39,190 bases of DNA, taken from JAVBSC01 sp031547305 (GTDB lineage: Bacteria > Desulfobacterota > Desulfovibrionia > Desulfovibrionales > Desulfovibrionaceae). The notes under the pieces were generated by a model. It was not told the DNA's origin. It searched no databases and was given only the letters and a program-made list of their open reading frames with translations. Each line of letters starts with the position of its first letter. The stretch's first letter is position 1. This document shows, piece after piece, positions 29,094 through 36,875 of the stretch. The translations under genes and the position numbers were made by a program. Location: the NCBI GenBank assembly GCA_031547305.1, contig JAVBSC010000054.1, positions 1 through 39,190 on the forward strand. Reading direction: 5' to 3'.

Positions 29094-30095
29094 TTACAGG
29101 CTCTTTCCCATTAACCGGAGCAGGCGGGCGAGTTGGTGGGAAAAGCCTGATTCGTTATCGTACCAGATGATTAGTTTGAGCAGGGTATCGTCCAGGACCG
29201 TGGTGCATCCGGCGTCGACTATGCCGGAGTAGCTGGTTCCCGTGAAGTCGCAGGATACGAGCGGCTCGTCGGTATAGCCCATGTAGCCGGCCAGGGGGCC
29301 TTCCGTCGCTTTTTTGAGCACGGCGTTCACTTCCGCGGCGTTGGTTTTACGTTCCAGCTCGCAGGTAAGGTCCACCAGGGAGACATTGGGCACGGGCACG
29401 CGCACGGACATGCCGTCCAGTTTGCCTTTAAGGGGCGGGTAGACCAGGGCGGCGGCTTTTGCCGCTCCGGTGGTGGTGGGAATCATGGACAGGGCGGCGG
29501 CCCGGCCGCGGCGCCAGTCTTTGTGGGAACCGTCCAGGATGCGCTGGCTCATGGTGTAGGAGTGCACGGTGGTCATGAGGCCGTGGCGGATGCCGAAGCT
29601 TTCGTGCAGCACTTTTGCCGGAGGGGTCAGGCAGTTGGTGGTGCAGGAGGCGTTGGAAACCACGTTGTGTTTTTTCGGATCATATTCGTGGTCATTGACG
29701 CCCATGACAAAGGTGGCGTCCATGTTTTCGCCGGGCGCGCTGACCACGACCTTTTTGGCCCCGCAGTCCAGGTGCTTGTTCACCCCGGCCCGGTCTTTTA
29801 TTTTTCCGGTGGTTTCCACTACAATATCCGCGCCCAGGGCTTTCCAGTCCCATTCGCCGGCCTGCTTGCGGGTGACCGCAATGTGGCGACCGTTCACGAT
29901 GATGCCATTTTCGTCGTGGCTGACTTCTCCGTTAAAGGTACGGTGCACGGAGTCGTATTTGAACAGATGGGCCAGTTCGGCATTGCTCGCCCTGGCGTTG
30001 ACGGCGACAAGGCTCAAGTCCTTGTCGTCGGCCAGAATGCGGAGCAGATAGCGTCCGATGCGCCCGAAGCCGTTGAGTGCGATTTTTGCTGGCAT
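29094..30095 (-). CDS. gap: glyceraldehyde-3-phosphate dehydrogenase, GapB-like
   Basis: A 333-residue phosphorylating GAPDH. The NAD(P) domain begins KIALNGFGRIGRYLLR and the active-site cysteine is in SNASCTTNCLTP, with the partner histidine in the TVHSYT segment. Two features point to the NADP-accepting GapB type. The position where NAD enzymes have Asp (as in NDLTD) reads VNARAS (A34, R35), and the later stretch is MIPTTTGAAKA. Such enzymes often serve the biosynthetic direction. GGAGG precedes the ATG at 30095. The aldolase gene ends 25 bases upstream, so fba-gap is one unit. Confidence 0.95.
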   Translation of the reverse strand: MPAKIALNGFGRIGRYLLRILADDKDLSLVAVNARASNAELAHLFKYDSVHRTFNGEVSHDENGIIVNGRHIAVTRKQAGEWDWKALGADIVVETTGKIKDRAGVNKHLDCGAKKVVVSAPGENMDATFVMGVNDHEYDPKKHNVVSNASCTTNCLTPPAKVLHESFGIRHGLMTTVHSYTMSQRILDGSHKDWRRGRAAALSMIPTTTGAAKAAALVYPPLKGKLDGMSVRVPVPNVSLVDLTCELERKTNAAEVNAVLKKATEGPLAGYMGYTDEPLVSCDFTGTSYSGIVDAGCTTVLDDTLLKLIIWYDNESGFSHQLARLLRLMGKSL

Positions 30096-30120
30096 GGTGG
30101 CAGACCTCCGTAAGAGAGTT

Positions 30121-31044
30121 TTAAGCCTTATTAGAGCATCCAAGAACGTTGCTGATCTTATGCTGAACCATTTTGCGCACCGCTTCACGGGCCGGCTTAA
30201 GGTAGGCGCGCGGGTCGAAGTCCGCCGGATTTTCCGCGAAATGCTTGCGGATGCAGGCGGTCATGGCCAGGCGGATATCCGTGTCGATGTTGATTTTGCA
30301 CACGCCAAAGGTGGCGGCCTTGCGCAGGAATTCTTCGGGCACGCCCTTGGCCCCGCCAACCTGGCCGCCATATTTATTACACATTTCCACAAATTCCTGG
30401 GGCACGCTGGAAGCGCCGTGCAGCACCAGGGGGAATCCGGGCAGTTTTTGGGTGATCACTTCCAGGCGGGGAAAGTCCAGCTTGGCTTCGCCGCTGAACT
30501 TGTACGCCCCGTGGCTGGTGCCTATGGCTATGGCCAGGGAATCGCAGCCGCTGCGCTTGACAAAGTCCACGGCCTGGTCCGGGTCCGTGTAAATGGAGTG
30601 CTCGGAGCTGACCTCGTCCTCCACCCCGGCCAGGCGGCCGAGTTCCGCCTCCACCCAAACGCCCTTGGGGTGGGCGTATTCCACCACCTGTTTGGTCAGG
30701 GCGATGTTTTCCTCATAGGGCAGGTGGGAACCGTCGATCATGACCGAGGTGAACCCGCCGTCAATGCAGTCCTTGCAGATTTGAAAATCCGCGCCGTGGT
30801 CCAGGTGCAGAACCACAGGCAGGTCGCTTTCCTTGAGGGCTGCTTCGATCAGCTTGACTATGTAAGTCTGTCCGGCATATTTGCGCGCCCCGGCGGAAAC
30901 CTGAAGGATCAGCGGGGCTTTTTCTTCCGCCCCGGCCAGCATGATGCCCTGGATGATTTCCATGTTGTTCACGTTGAAAGCGCCAACAGCGTAGCCTTCT
31001 TTATAAGCCCGCTCAAACATTTGTCTTGGTCCGGTAAGAGGCAT
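30121..31044 (-). CDS. fba: fructose-1,6-bisphosphate aldolase, class II
   Basis: A 307-residue zinc-dependent class II aldolase that interconverts fructose-1,6-bisphosphate with dihydroxyacetone phosphate and glyceraldehyde 3-phosphate. The family segments are GYAVGAFNVNN, VVLHLDHGADF with the catalytic Asp and a zinc histidine, GFTSVMIDGSHLPYEENI, VEAELGRLAG, AIGTSHGAYKF, and PLVLHGASSVP with another zinc histidine. AAGGAG stands five bases before the ATG at 31044. Read together with gap, its product feeds the next enzyme directly. Confidence 0.96.
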   Translation of the reverse strand: MPLTGPRQMFERAYKEGYAVGAFNVNNMEIIQGIMLAGAEEKAPLILQVSAGARKYAGQTYIVKLIEAALKESDLPVVLHLDHGADFQICKDCIDGGFTSVMIDGSHLPYEENIALTKQVVEYAHPKGVWVEAELGRLAGVEDEVSSEHSIYTDPDQAVDFVKRSGCDSLAIAIGTSHGAYKFSGEAKLDFPRLEVITQKLPGFPLVLHGASSVPQEFVEMCNKYGGQVGGAKGVPEEFLRKAATFGVCKINIDTDIRLAMTACIRKHFAENPADFDPRAYLKPAREAVRKMVQHKISNVLGCSNKA

Positions 31045-31139
31045 GGGCACTCCTTCGAGTTTTTGGGATAAAGGGCAACGCGAGGACAAGGGGCGTTTTT
31101 TCGCCCGCTTCGCCCCGTAACGTTTATTCAGGCGATTTA

Positions 31140-31168
31140 AGTATATGCAAGTCTCTGAAAAAAAGCAA
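31140..31168 (-). promoter_or_regulatory. promoter of the fba-gap operon
   Basis: Minus strand: TTGCTT (31163-31168), 17-base spacer, TATACT (31140-31145). It gives a leader of about 90 bases that contains a small G/C hairpin. Confidence 0.55.
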
Positions 31169-31200
31169 AGAAGTGATAAATGGCACAAGCTGGGGAATCA

Positions 31201-31231
31201 GCGTCCGCCGGGGCTTGTTCACGGCGGACGC
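31201..31231. terminator. hairpin after cheV
   Basis: GCGTCCGCCG (31201-31210) pairs perfectly with CGGCGGACGC (31222-31231), directly after the cheV stop on the minus strand. No T-run follows, so termination may be Rho-aided. Confidence 0.5.
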
Positions 31232-31236
31232 AGCGG

Positions 31237-32196
31237 TTATTTGCCGGCGCGCTCCAGGATCAGCGACTTGGCTTTGGCGGCCAGTTCCGGCAGATCAGGC
31301 TTGGAAATCTGGTCGTCAGCCCCGGACTTTACGCCCTTCTGGAGGACCACGTCGGAGATCAGGGAAGAGAATAGAATGACCGGCAGATTTTTGAGCACCG
31401 GGTCTTCCTTGATTTTTCTGGTCAGGGAATGCCCGTCCATTTCCGGCATCTCAATGTCAGAGACTATGAGCTGCACGTAGTGGCTGATGGGTTCGTTTTC
31501 CATATTGGCGCGCATCTTCCACTGCTGCAGAGCGTCCCAGGCTTCCTGCCCGCAAGTGGTTTTGGTCACCTTAAAGCCGGCCCGCTCCAGAGTGTTGGCG
31601 ATGGTCCGGCGGATGGACGGGGAATCGTCCGCGATCAGCACATGGAAGCCAGCGCCTTCCACGCTTTCAGCCGGCACTTTTTCCGCGTGGGTGTCCATAT
31701 CCAGGGAAGGGTTCATGGAGGCGATAATCTGCTCCATGTCCAGCAAAAAGACGATCCGCTCTTCAAAACGGACCACACCGGTCACGGAATCGTGGCTGAA
31801 GGCCTGCAAATACTTGCCGGGCGGCTCCACTTGCGACCAGGTCATGCGGTGGATGCGTGTAACGCCGGAGACGATGAACGCGGTCACAATGCCGCTGAAT
31901 TCAGATACGATGACTTTGCGCGATTCGTCCGGCAGGCTCTCTTTGCCCAGCCAGATGCTCAGATCCACCAGGGGCAGCACTTTGCCCCGCAGGTTAAAAG
32001 TGCCCAGGGCGGCCTTGTGGTGCTTGCCAGGCACCCCGGTTATGGGAGGAATGCGGATTATTTCCAGCACCTTGGCCACGTTCATGCCAAAATAGCTGGT
32101 ATAGGTGGACCCGTCAGGCAAGGACTCCACAAGGAAAAATTCTATTATTTCAAGCTCATTGCTGCCAGAATCAAGTAAAATGTTCTGCTGGCTCAT
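31237..32196 (-). CDS. cheV: chemotaxis protein CheV (CheW-receiver fusion)
   Basis: A 319-residue CheV. Residues about 15-165 are a CheW-like scaffold domain (ALGTFNLRGKVLPLVDLSIWLG) that couples chemoreceptors to CheA. Residues about 184-315 are a response-regulator receiver with the acidic pair D190/D191, the phosphorylation site D247 in VSDIEMPEMDG and the conserved Lys in ISKPDL. CheV helps adaptation through phosphorylation of the receiver. AAGGAG precedes the start. It stands alone between fba and the exonuclease gene. Confidence 0.95.
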   Translation of the reverse strand: MSQQNILLDSGSNELEIIEFFLVESLPDGSTYTSYFGMNVAKVLEIIRIPPITGVPGKHHKAALGTFNLRGKVLPLVDLSIWLGKESLPDESRKVIVSEFSGIVTAFIVSGVTRIHRMTWSQVEPPGKYLQAFSHDSVTGVVRFEERIVFLLDMEQIIASMNPSLDMDTHAEKVPAESVEGAGFHVLIADDSPSIRRTIANTLERAGFKVTKTTCGQEAWDALQQWKMRANMENEPISHYVQLIVSDIEMPEMDGHSLTRKIKEDPVLKNLPVILFSSLISDVVLQKGVKSGADDQISKPDLPELAAKAKSLILERAGK

Positions 32197-32390
32197 ACCC
32201 CCCGCTCCTTACCGCTAAAGTGCAATATTTTTACCTATATTCGCTTTTTAAGGGGATTGTCCAGTGTTCCGCGCCAATAGGAATTTTAAAATTGAAATGC
32301 TTGCTCTATTTTCCGGAGGCCGTTCAGTTTTCAGATCCAGCCGGATCCGGGGTTCCTCAATATTTTCGTCAGGATTGCCCGATCCGGGGA

Positions 32391-33143
32391 CTAAGGGTTG
32401 CCCGGCCCATCCCAGGGCGCCAGCCGCACGCCAAAAGCCGCGCAGGCATGCCTGGCCAGGACCGGCAGGGAAAGCACGTCCGCCACGTTGTAAGCCAGCA
32501 GGGTTTCCAGCGCTCTCTCATTGCCGCTACGCCGAAATTCCCGCCAGAGCAACACCGCGGCGTAGCCGTCCACCCCGTCAAGTTCCGGCCGTTCCAGGCC
32601 CAGGCGTTTTTCCACGGCCTTCAGCCCGCCGCGCAGGTCCAGGGAGCGGAACACGGGCAGTAGATCCAGTTGGGCCATGTCCAGGGGAATGCCCAACTCG
32701 CGGCGCAGAAAAGGCAAGTCAAAACCCAGGCCGTTCCAGCTTACCAGCAGCGCGTATTTTTGCGCGTCCCTGGCGAAATCTTCCAGGTTCCGGCCCCGGA
32801 CATAAGTTTTGACCGCGCCGTCGTCGCACAGGGCAATGGTGGTTATGCGCGCCTGGCCGCCCAGGCCGGTTGTTTCAATGTCCACATAGGCGGCCTGGGT
32901 GTGAAAATGCGGGTAAAGCCGCCAGCGTTCCCGGTTCGGCAGCCTGGCGCTGAACCAGGCCGCGTCCCCGGCCGCCAGCCGGCTTTGGGATTCCGCCAGC
33001 ATATCCAGGACCATATCCCGGCTTTTCAGATGAACGGTCACATTGCCGCATAACTCGGCCCAGGAGCATACTCCGGCCGCGCGCAGTTTTTTTTCCGTGG
33101 CCGGGCCTATGCCAGGCAGATGTAAAAAAGTTTCAGTCAACAT
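32391..33143 (-). CDS. DEDD-type 3'-5' exonuclease with helix-hairpin-helix
   Basis: A 250-residue protein with an N-terminal helix-hairpin-helix (FLHLPGIGPATEKKLRAAGV) that would grip DNA or RNA, and an RNase-H-fold exonuclease domain of the YprB type. Catalytic acids are D88 and E90 in YVDIETTGLGG, D142 in SWNGLGFDLPFLRRE, and D222 in AYNVADVLSLP. All four are present, so it should be active. The substrate is unknown; repair or RNA turnover are both possible. I chose the ATG at 33143, which puts the HhH at the very start; the frame continues upstream into the divergent promoter. Confidence 0.85.
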   Translation of the reverse strand: MLTETFLHLPGIGPATEKKLRAAGVCSWAELCGNVTVHLKSRDMVLDMLAESQSRLAAGDAAWFSARLPNRERWRLYPHFHTQAAYVDIETTGLGGQARITTIALCDDGAVKTYVRGRNLEDFARDAQKYALLVSWNGLGFDLPFLRRELGIPLDMAQLDLLPVFRSLDLRGGLKAVEKRLGLERPELDGVDGYAAVLLWREFRRSGNERALETLLAYNVADVLSLPVLARHACAAFGVRLAPWDGPGNP

Positions 33144-33171
33144 CCTGGCTTTATAGCAGAAAGGCCGGCGA

Positions 33172-33200
33172 TTGCCTATCCTTGCGCGGCAAAGTATATT
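33172..33200 (+). promoter_or_regulatory. promoter of the M15 peptidase gene
   Basis: TTGCCT (33172-33177), 17-base spacer, TATATT (33195-33200). The predicted start of transcription is about 33207, two bases before the ATG, so the message may be leaderless. Confidence 0.5.
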
Positions 33201-33208
33201 GGCCGCGC

Positions 33209-34012
33209 ATGAGAATATTCCTGACAGTTTGCTGCACGCTCCACATCCTTTTCGCACCGCCAGCCCAAACCTGGAGCGCGCCGGAGGTCCCCACGGCAAA
33301 ATCCGTCCCGGCCGCGCGGCTCATTGCCGCCTACCCTGAAGCCGGCATGGTTCTGGAAAACAGCCCTGACGGCGCATATATCAGGATTGGGGAGGCCAGG
33401 CTCCTGTTCGCCCCTGTTGCCGGCTGCCCGGCCGCTTCACCCGAACAGCCGGCGGATGCCCCCCTATGCGCCATGTTCCGGACGCCTTACCCAGCCGGGC
33501 CTGATGGCCGCCAGCCGCCACCCGGCGTGGAGCCCGGCCGGATTCGCAACGAAGCTTTGCTTAAAAGCCTTTACGGCGCCGACAGCCGGGACGTGCGAAA
33601 AAACTGCGTGCCCACGCGTTTTCTGGGAGCGACTCTGCCTTTTAACAAAAAACACGGGGCCGCCGCCGCGCTGGCTCGCGTGTCCGTCCGGCTGGAAGAC
33701 CTGATCCGGCGGGAGCCCGCCCTCAAGGATTACATTCTGCCCATAGCCGGCACCCTGAGCCAACGGAACATCGCCGGCCTGAAGCGTCTTTCGCCGCATG
33801 CTTTTGGCACGGCCATCGATTTAAATGTGAAAAAAGGGCTGTACTGGCGCTGGTCAACCGGACTTTCCCCGGAGAAACTGCAAAAAGCCAGTCTGGCTTA
33901 CCCACAGGCCATTGTGGACGCCTTTGAGGCCGAAGGCTTTATCTGGGGCGGCAAATGGCATTCCTTTGACCTGATGCACTTTGAATACCGGCCGGAATTG
34001 CTGGCATTTTGA
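33209..34012 (+). CDS. M15-family peptidoglycan peptidase
   Basis: A 267-residue exported protein with a signal peptide ending near QTWSA (about residue 24). The C-terminal catalytic domain has the M15 zinc site: H197 and D204 in SPHAFGTAIDLN and H257 in DLMHFEYRPE, with D254 as the probable base. The spacing suits the VanY/M15C group, i.e. a D,D-carboxypeptidase or L,D/D,L-endopeptidase acting on cell-wall peptides in the periplasm. The middle (PTRFLGATLPFNKKHGAAAA) is typical of a subgroup often annotated as a D-Ala-D-Ala carboxypeptidase-like protein. The ATG at 33209 has no ribosome binding site, which agrees with the promoter position. A TTG at 33182 is the other option. Confidence 0.82.
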   Translation: MRIFLTVCCTLHILFAPPAQTWSAPEVPTAKSVPAARLIAAYPEAGMVLENSPDGAYIRIGEARLLFAPVAGCPAASPEQPADAPLCAMFRTPYPAGPDGRQPPPGVEPGRIRNEALLKSLYGADSRDVRKNCVPTRFLGATLPFNKKHGAAAALARVSVRLEDLIRREPALKDYILPIAGTLSQRNIAGLKRLSPHAFGTAIDLNVKKGLYWRWSTGLSPEKLQKASLAYPQAIVDAFEAEGFIWGGKWHSFDLMHFEYRPELLAF

Positions 34013-34038
34013 TCCGGGGCGGCCCGCCGCCCCGGATC
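34011..34038. terminator. two-way terminator
   Basis: Perfect 13-bp stem GATCCGGGGCGGC (34011-34023) with GCCGCCCCGGATC (34026-34038), loop CC. It overlaps the stop codon of the M15 gene and lies 6 bases from the end of the convergent DUF4432 gene. Confidence 0.8.
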
Positions 34039-34043
34039 AAAAT

Positions 34044-35123
34044 TTAAATATCCTTGGCGTTGATTCTGGACAAAGCTTCGGACACGTCTTGTTCGCAGCC
34101 CAGGATGGTGAATTCCACCAGGTAGTTTTTGGTTTCGCCGGGTTCCATGATCACCAGATCACCCCGCTGGCGGTGGGCGGCGCGACCGTCGGCCCAGCAG
34201 TTGCTGGGCTCCAGGCCGACCACGTAGGCGCCGGGCGATGGCTGGCGCCAGTTCACCAGGCGCGGCAGGGTGGCATAACTGTAAGCGAGCTCAAGGCCCC
34301 AGCGTTCCTTGCCCGGGGTTTCGTTGATCAGCGCCAGGTGGACCAGGCCGTCCGGGGAGGCTTCCATCTGATGGTAGAGCACGTCTTCCGCCTGGGGCTG
34401 GGGAGCGACATGGTAGCGGGTCCAGTCAAAATCGTAGCTGTCTTTGTCGCGGTGGCGGCGGGACAGGCTGGGCGCGTAAAGCCGGGTGTGGCCGGAAACC
34501 AGAGGCCACCCCAGGTTGATATGATAGAGGATCATATGCGGTTGGGAGGAAAAAGCCAGGTTGCGGATGCTGTCTTCCACTCGGATGGTGTTGCTGCCAA
34601 GGCTGGTACTTATGGAGCGGCTGTTCTCAAAGTATTCGCCGAACTTGTCCAGTTCCACGATTTTGCCTTTGCACCACATGCGGTACTCATCGCCTTCCCA
34701 GTCCGCATCGGTCCAGAGGGCTTTGGCCGGGCAAAGCTGGGCCCGGCCGTGCAGGCCGAACTGCGCGCCCTGATCCATGTTGGGCACACCCACCTGGCTG
34801 TAGCCGCAAGTACACATCAGGCCGCCAAAAGAACCGCGCCGGGCCTGAAAACCCTCGTCGCCCAGGTAGGCGGGCTGCACTTCGCCGGTGCGGGAGCGCC
34901 AGCCGATGGCCTTACCCTGAAACTGGGCCAGGCCTATGTCCAGGCCGCGCGTGGGCAGGGCGTGGAAGACCAGGCCGCTGCCGGTGATGAATTCCACTAC
35001 TTCAGTGCCTCTGGTATTTCCTTCGTCCATAACCAGGCGCTGCACCCCGCCTATCTGCGATTCGTGCCCCACACGGGCGCGCAGGCTGTCCCGGGTAAAA
35101 GATTCTCCATATAAATGTACCAT
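34044..35123 (-). CDS. DUF4432 family, galactose-mutarotase-like protein
   Basis: A 359-residue cytosolic protein of the DUF4432 group with the beta-sandwich fold of aldose 1-epimerases. Supporting segments are GLVFHALPTRGLDIGLAQF, QFGLHGRAQLCPA with a possible catalytic His, MILYHINLGWPLV and YVVGLEPSNCWADGR. The family probably binds or epimerises a sugar or sugar phosphate, but no activity is established for most members. The start at 35123 lies after AAGGAGT. It reads toward the M15 gene. No sugar-pathway gene is next to it, so the context does not give a substrate. Confidence 0.82.
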   Translation of the reverse strand: MVHLYGESFTRDSLRARVGHESQIGGVQRLVMDEGNTRGTEVVEFITGSGLVFHALPTRGLDIGLAQFQGKAIGWRSRTGEVQPAYLGDEGFQARRGSFGGLMCTCGYSQVGVPNMDQGAQFGLHGRAQLCPAKALWTDADWEGDEYRMWCKGKIVELDKFGEYFENSRSISTSLGSNTIRVEDSIRNLAFSSQPHMILYHINLGWPLVSGHTRLYAPSLSRRHRDKDSYDFDWTRYHVAPQPQAEDVLYHQMEASPDGLVHLALINETPGKERWGLELAYSYATLPRLVNWRQPSPGAYVVGLEPSNCWADGRAAHRQRGDLVIMEPGETKNYLVEFTILGCEQDVSEALSRINAKDI

Positions 35124-35176
35124 ATCGTACTCCTTGAATTATCGTGTCATAGCCGCTGTGTAAAACAGCGCGCACG

Positions 35177-35197
35177 GGGGCAGGACGTTCCTGCCCC
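35177..35197. other. small perfect hairpin
   Basis: GGGGCAGGA (35177-35185) pairs with TCCTGCCCC (35189-35197). It lies in the 238-base gap between the LuxR-type gene and DUF4432 and may end transcription of the leftward peptidase cluster, although no T-run follows. Confidence 0.35.
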
Positions 35198-35361
35198 TCC
35201 CAAAAGCACCTGCAGAATACATAGCAGGAATAGGCGGTTATGTCGACAGGCGAAAAAATTGAGCAGGCAGATAATAATGTTCCAGGCCGGGCGCGGTCCA
35301 TCCATGGTCGTCGCGTGGGGAAAATCGTTTCGCCGTTAGATGCCAAGCGAATGCCTAAAAA

Positions 35362-36873
35362 TTAATCCGTGCTGAAGATCTGAAGCGTGGCCAGGAGCTC
35401 CTGGCGGCCTTTGGCCGAAGTTTTGCGGTAGATGTTGCGCAGATGCACGCGGGTGGTGGTTGGGGCTATGCTTAAAAGATCGCTGATGTCCGCGTTGGAA
35501 AACCCTTGAAGCAGCAGAGCGGCCACGCGTTGTTCAGCGGCGGTCAGGCCGAAGGGAACTCTTTCCGGGGGTGGAGCCGCACTCGCTTCGGCCGGGTGTT
35601 CCATCTCGCCGGATTTGATGGAAACAGCTTCCCGGGCGCCTGGATCCGGGAGCGGAGCGGCAAAGGGCCGCGGTCGCTCAAGGGTGGGGCGTGTTTTTAA
35701 AAGCAGCAGAGCCAGGGGGGACAAAGCCAGGGCAATGGCAAGCAGGCCCAGAGCCGTGGTTGTTGTGGCGCCGGAAAAAGGGAGAGCCCCCGGCCTGAGG
35801 ATCAGGTTGCCCAGGGTTGTGCCGGCGTTACCGCAAAAGATCAGCGCGGCCAGCGTTTTTGCCGCCGCGCGCCTGGCCGCGCCAATGCCTGGGCGGGCTT
35901 CCGGGGAGGTTTCGGTCTGGGCCGCGCGCAGGCTGGAGCACAGCAACATGATGCCGCCGCCGCACATCAATCCTTCCCCCAGCGGCAACAGGGGAGCACG
36001 GGCAGGGGGGAAGAACAGCAGACTCAGGCCCGGCAGAAGCGGACCGCAGCAGAGCAGGAGCAGAGGCGCGGACTGGATGGCCGCGACGCGTCTGAGGCGG
36101 ATTACGGTGAACAAGGCCAAAAAAGCCAGGGCCGCGCCAAAGAACCAGCAAAGCGATGAAGCTAAAGGGGGTAAGGGCGGATGTACGCCACTTTGAGCGA
36201 CCCCGGCGGCGAAAAGCGCGGCCAGGCCGGCCAGAGGCCAGCGTTTTTGCAAGGCCGGGGGCTTTTGCGCGGGTAACCCGGCTTGGGCGGAAGCGTATGG
36301 TTTGAGCAACGCGCCGGCGGGCAGCAGGGCCAGAACCACGCAAAGGGGAAGGGCCAGGCAAGTCGGAAAAAAGTGCGCCCGTTCCAGAAAAGCCAGGGCA
36401 AGACTAAGGGGCGCGGCTAAAAGCGCGGCCAGGGTCAGGGCCAGAGCGGTGAAAAATGGCGTCAGGCGCAAAAGGACCGCTCCCCAGTACAGGCCCAGGC
36501 AGAGCGCGGCCAGGCTGAACCCGGCGGCCGGCACGTAGGAAAAAAGCAAACTGACTTCTGTGGTCGTTTCGCTGGAGGCGAGAAGCTTTTCAGCGGCCAG
36601 TCCGACCAGCATAAAACAACAGGCCGCCGCATGGGGAGCAAATGGCCGGCCCCGGCCTGGCCCGGCCCGGCTGTAGAGCAGCAACCCGGCAAGCAGAATC
36701 CCGAAAAACAGGCTGGTGCCGCCGCCCTCTAAAAGCCCGCCCCACAAAACCGCGCGCGGCGTAAAAGGCTGCAGGCCGCCGAACCACAGCCAGCCGAAGC
36801 CCAAAGTAAAGCCGCAGCCCGCCAGGGCGGCTTCGCGCCAGGGGGCGCGGCGATCCGGCGCGGCCAGAAGCAT
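35362..36873 (-). CDS. membrane-anchored LuxR-type transcription regulator
   Basis: A 503-residue fusion. Residues 1 to about 395 contain about 12 hydrophobic segments, rich in L and A, with no known catalytic motif. After a proline-rich cytoplasmic linker, residues about 440-500 form a LuxR helix-turn-helix (LTAAEQRVAALLLQGFSN, then ADISDLLSIAPTTTRVHLRN and IYRKTSAKGR). It is therefore a one-component regulator that would sense something in the membrane and bind DNA. Similar MFS-like LuxR proteins are common in gut anaerobes, where they often stand next to the enzyme they control. Its ATG follows the M20 gene stop by two bases, with GGAG inside that gene's end, so the pair is coupled. Very high GC. 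Confidence 0.85.
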   Translation of the reverse strand: MLLAAPDRRAPWREAALAGCGFTLGFGWLWFGGLQPFTPRAVLWGGLLEGGGTSLFFGILLAGLLLYSRAGPGRGRPFAPHAAACCFMLVGLAAEKLLASSETTTEVSLLFSYVPAAGFSLAALCLGLYWGAVLLRLTPFFTALALTLAALLAAPLSLALAFLERAHFFPTCLALPLCVVLALLPAGALLKPYASAQAGLPAQKPPALQKRWPLAGLAALFAAGVAQSGVHPPLPPLASSLCWFFGAALAFLALFTVIRLRRVAAIQSAPLLLLCCGPLLPGLSLLFFPPARAPLLPLGEGLMCGGGIMLLCSSLRAAQTETSPEARPGIGAARRAAAKTLAALIFCGNAGTTLGNLILRPGALPFSGATTTTALGLLAIALALSPLALLLLKTRPTLERPRPFAAPLPDPGAREAVSIKSGEMEHPAEASAAPPPERVPFGLTAAEQRVAALLLQGFSNADISDLLSIAPTTTRVHLRNIYRKTSAKGRQELLATLQIFSTD

Positions 36874-36875
36874 GC

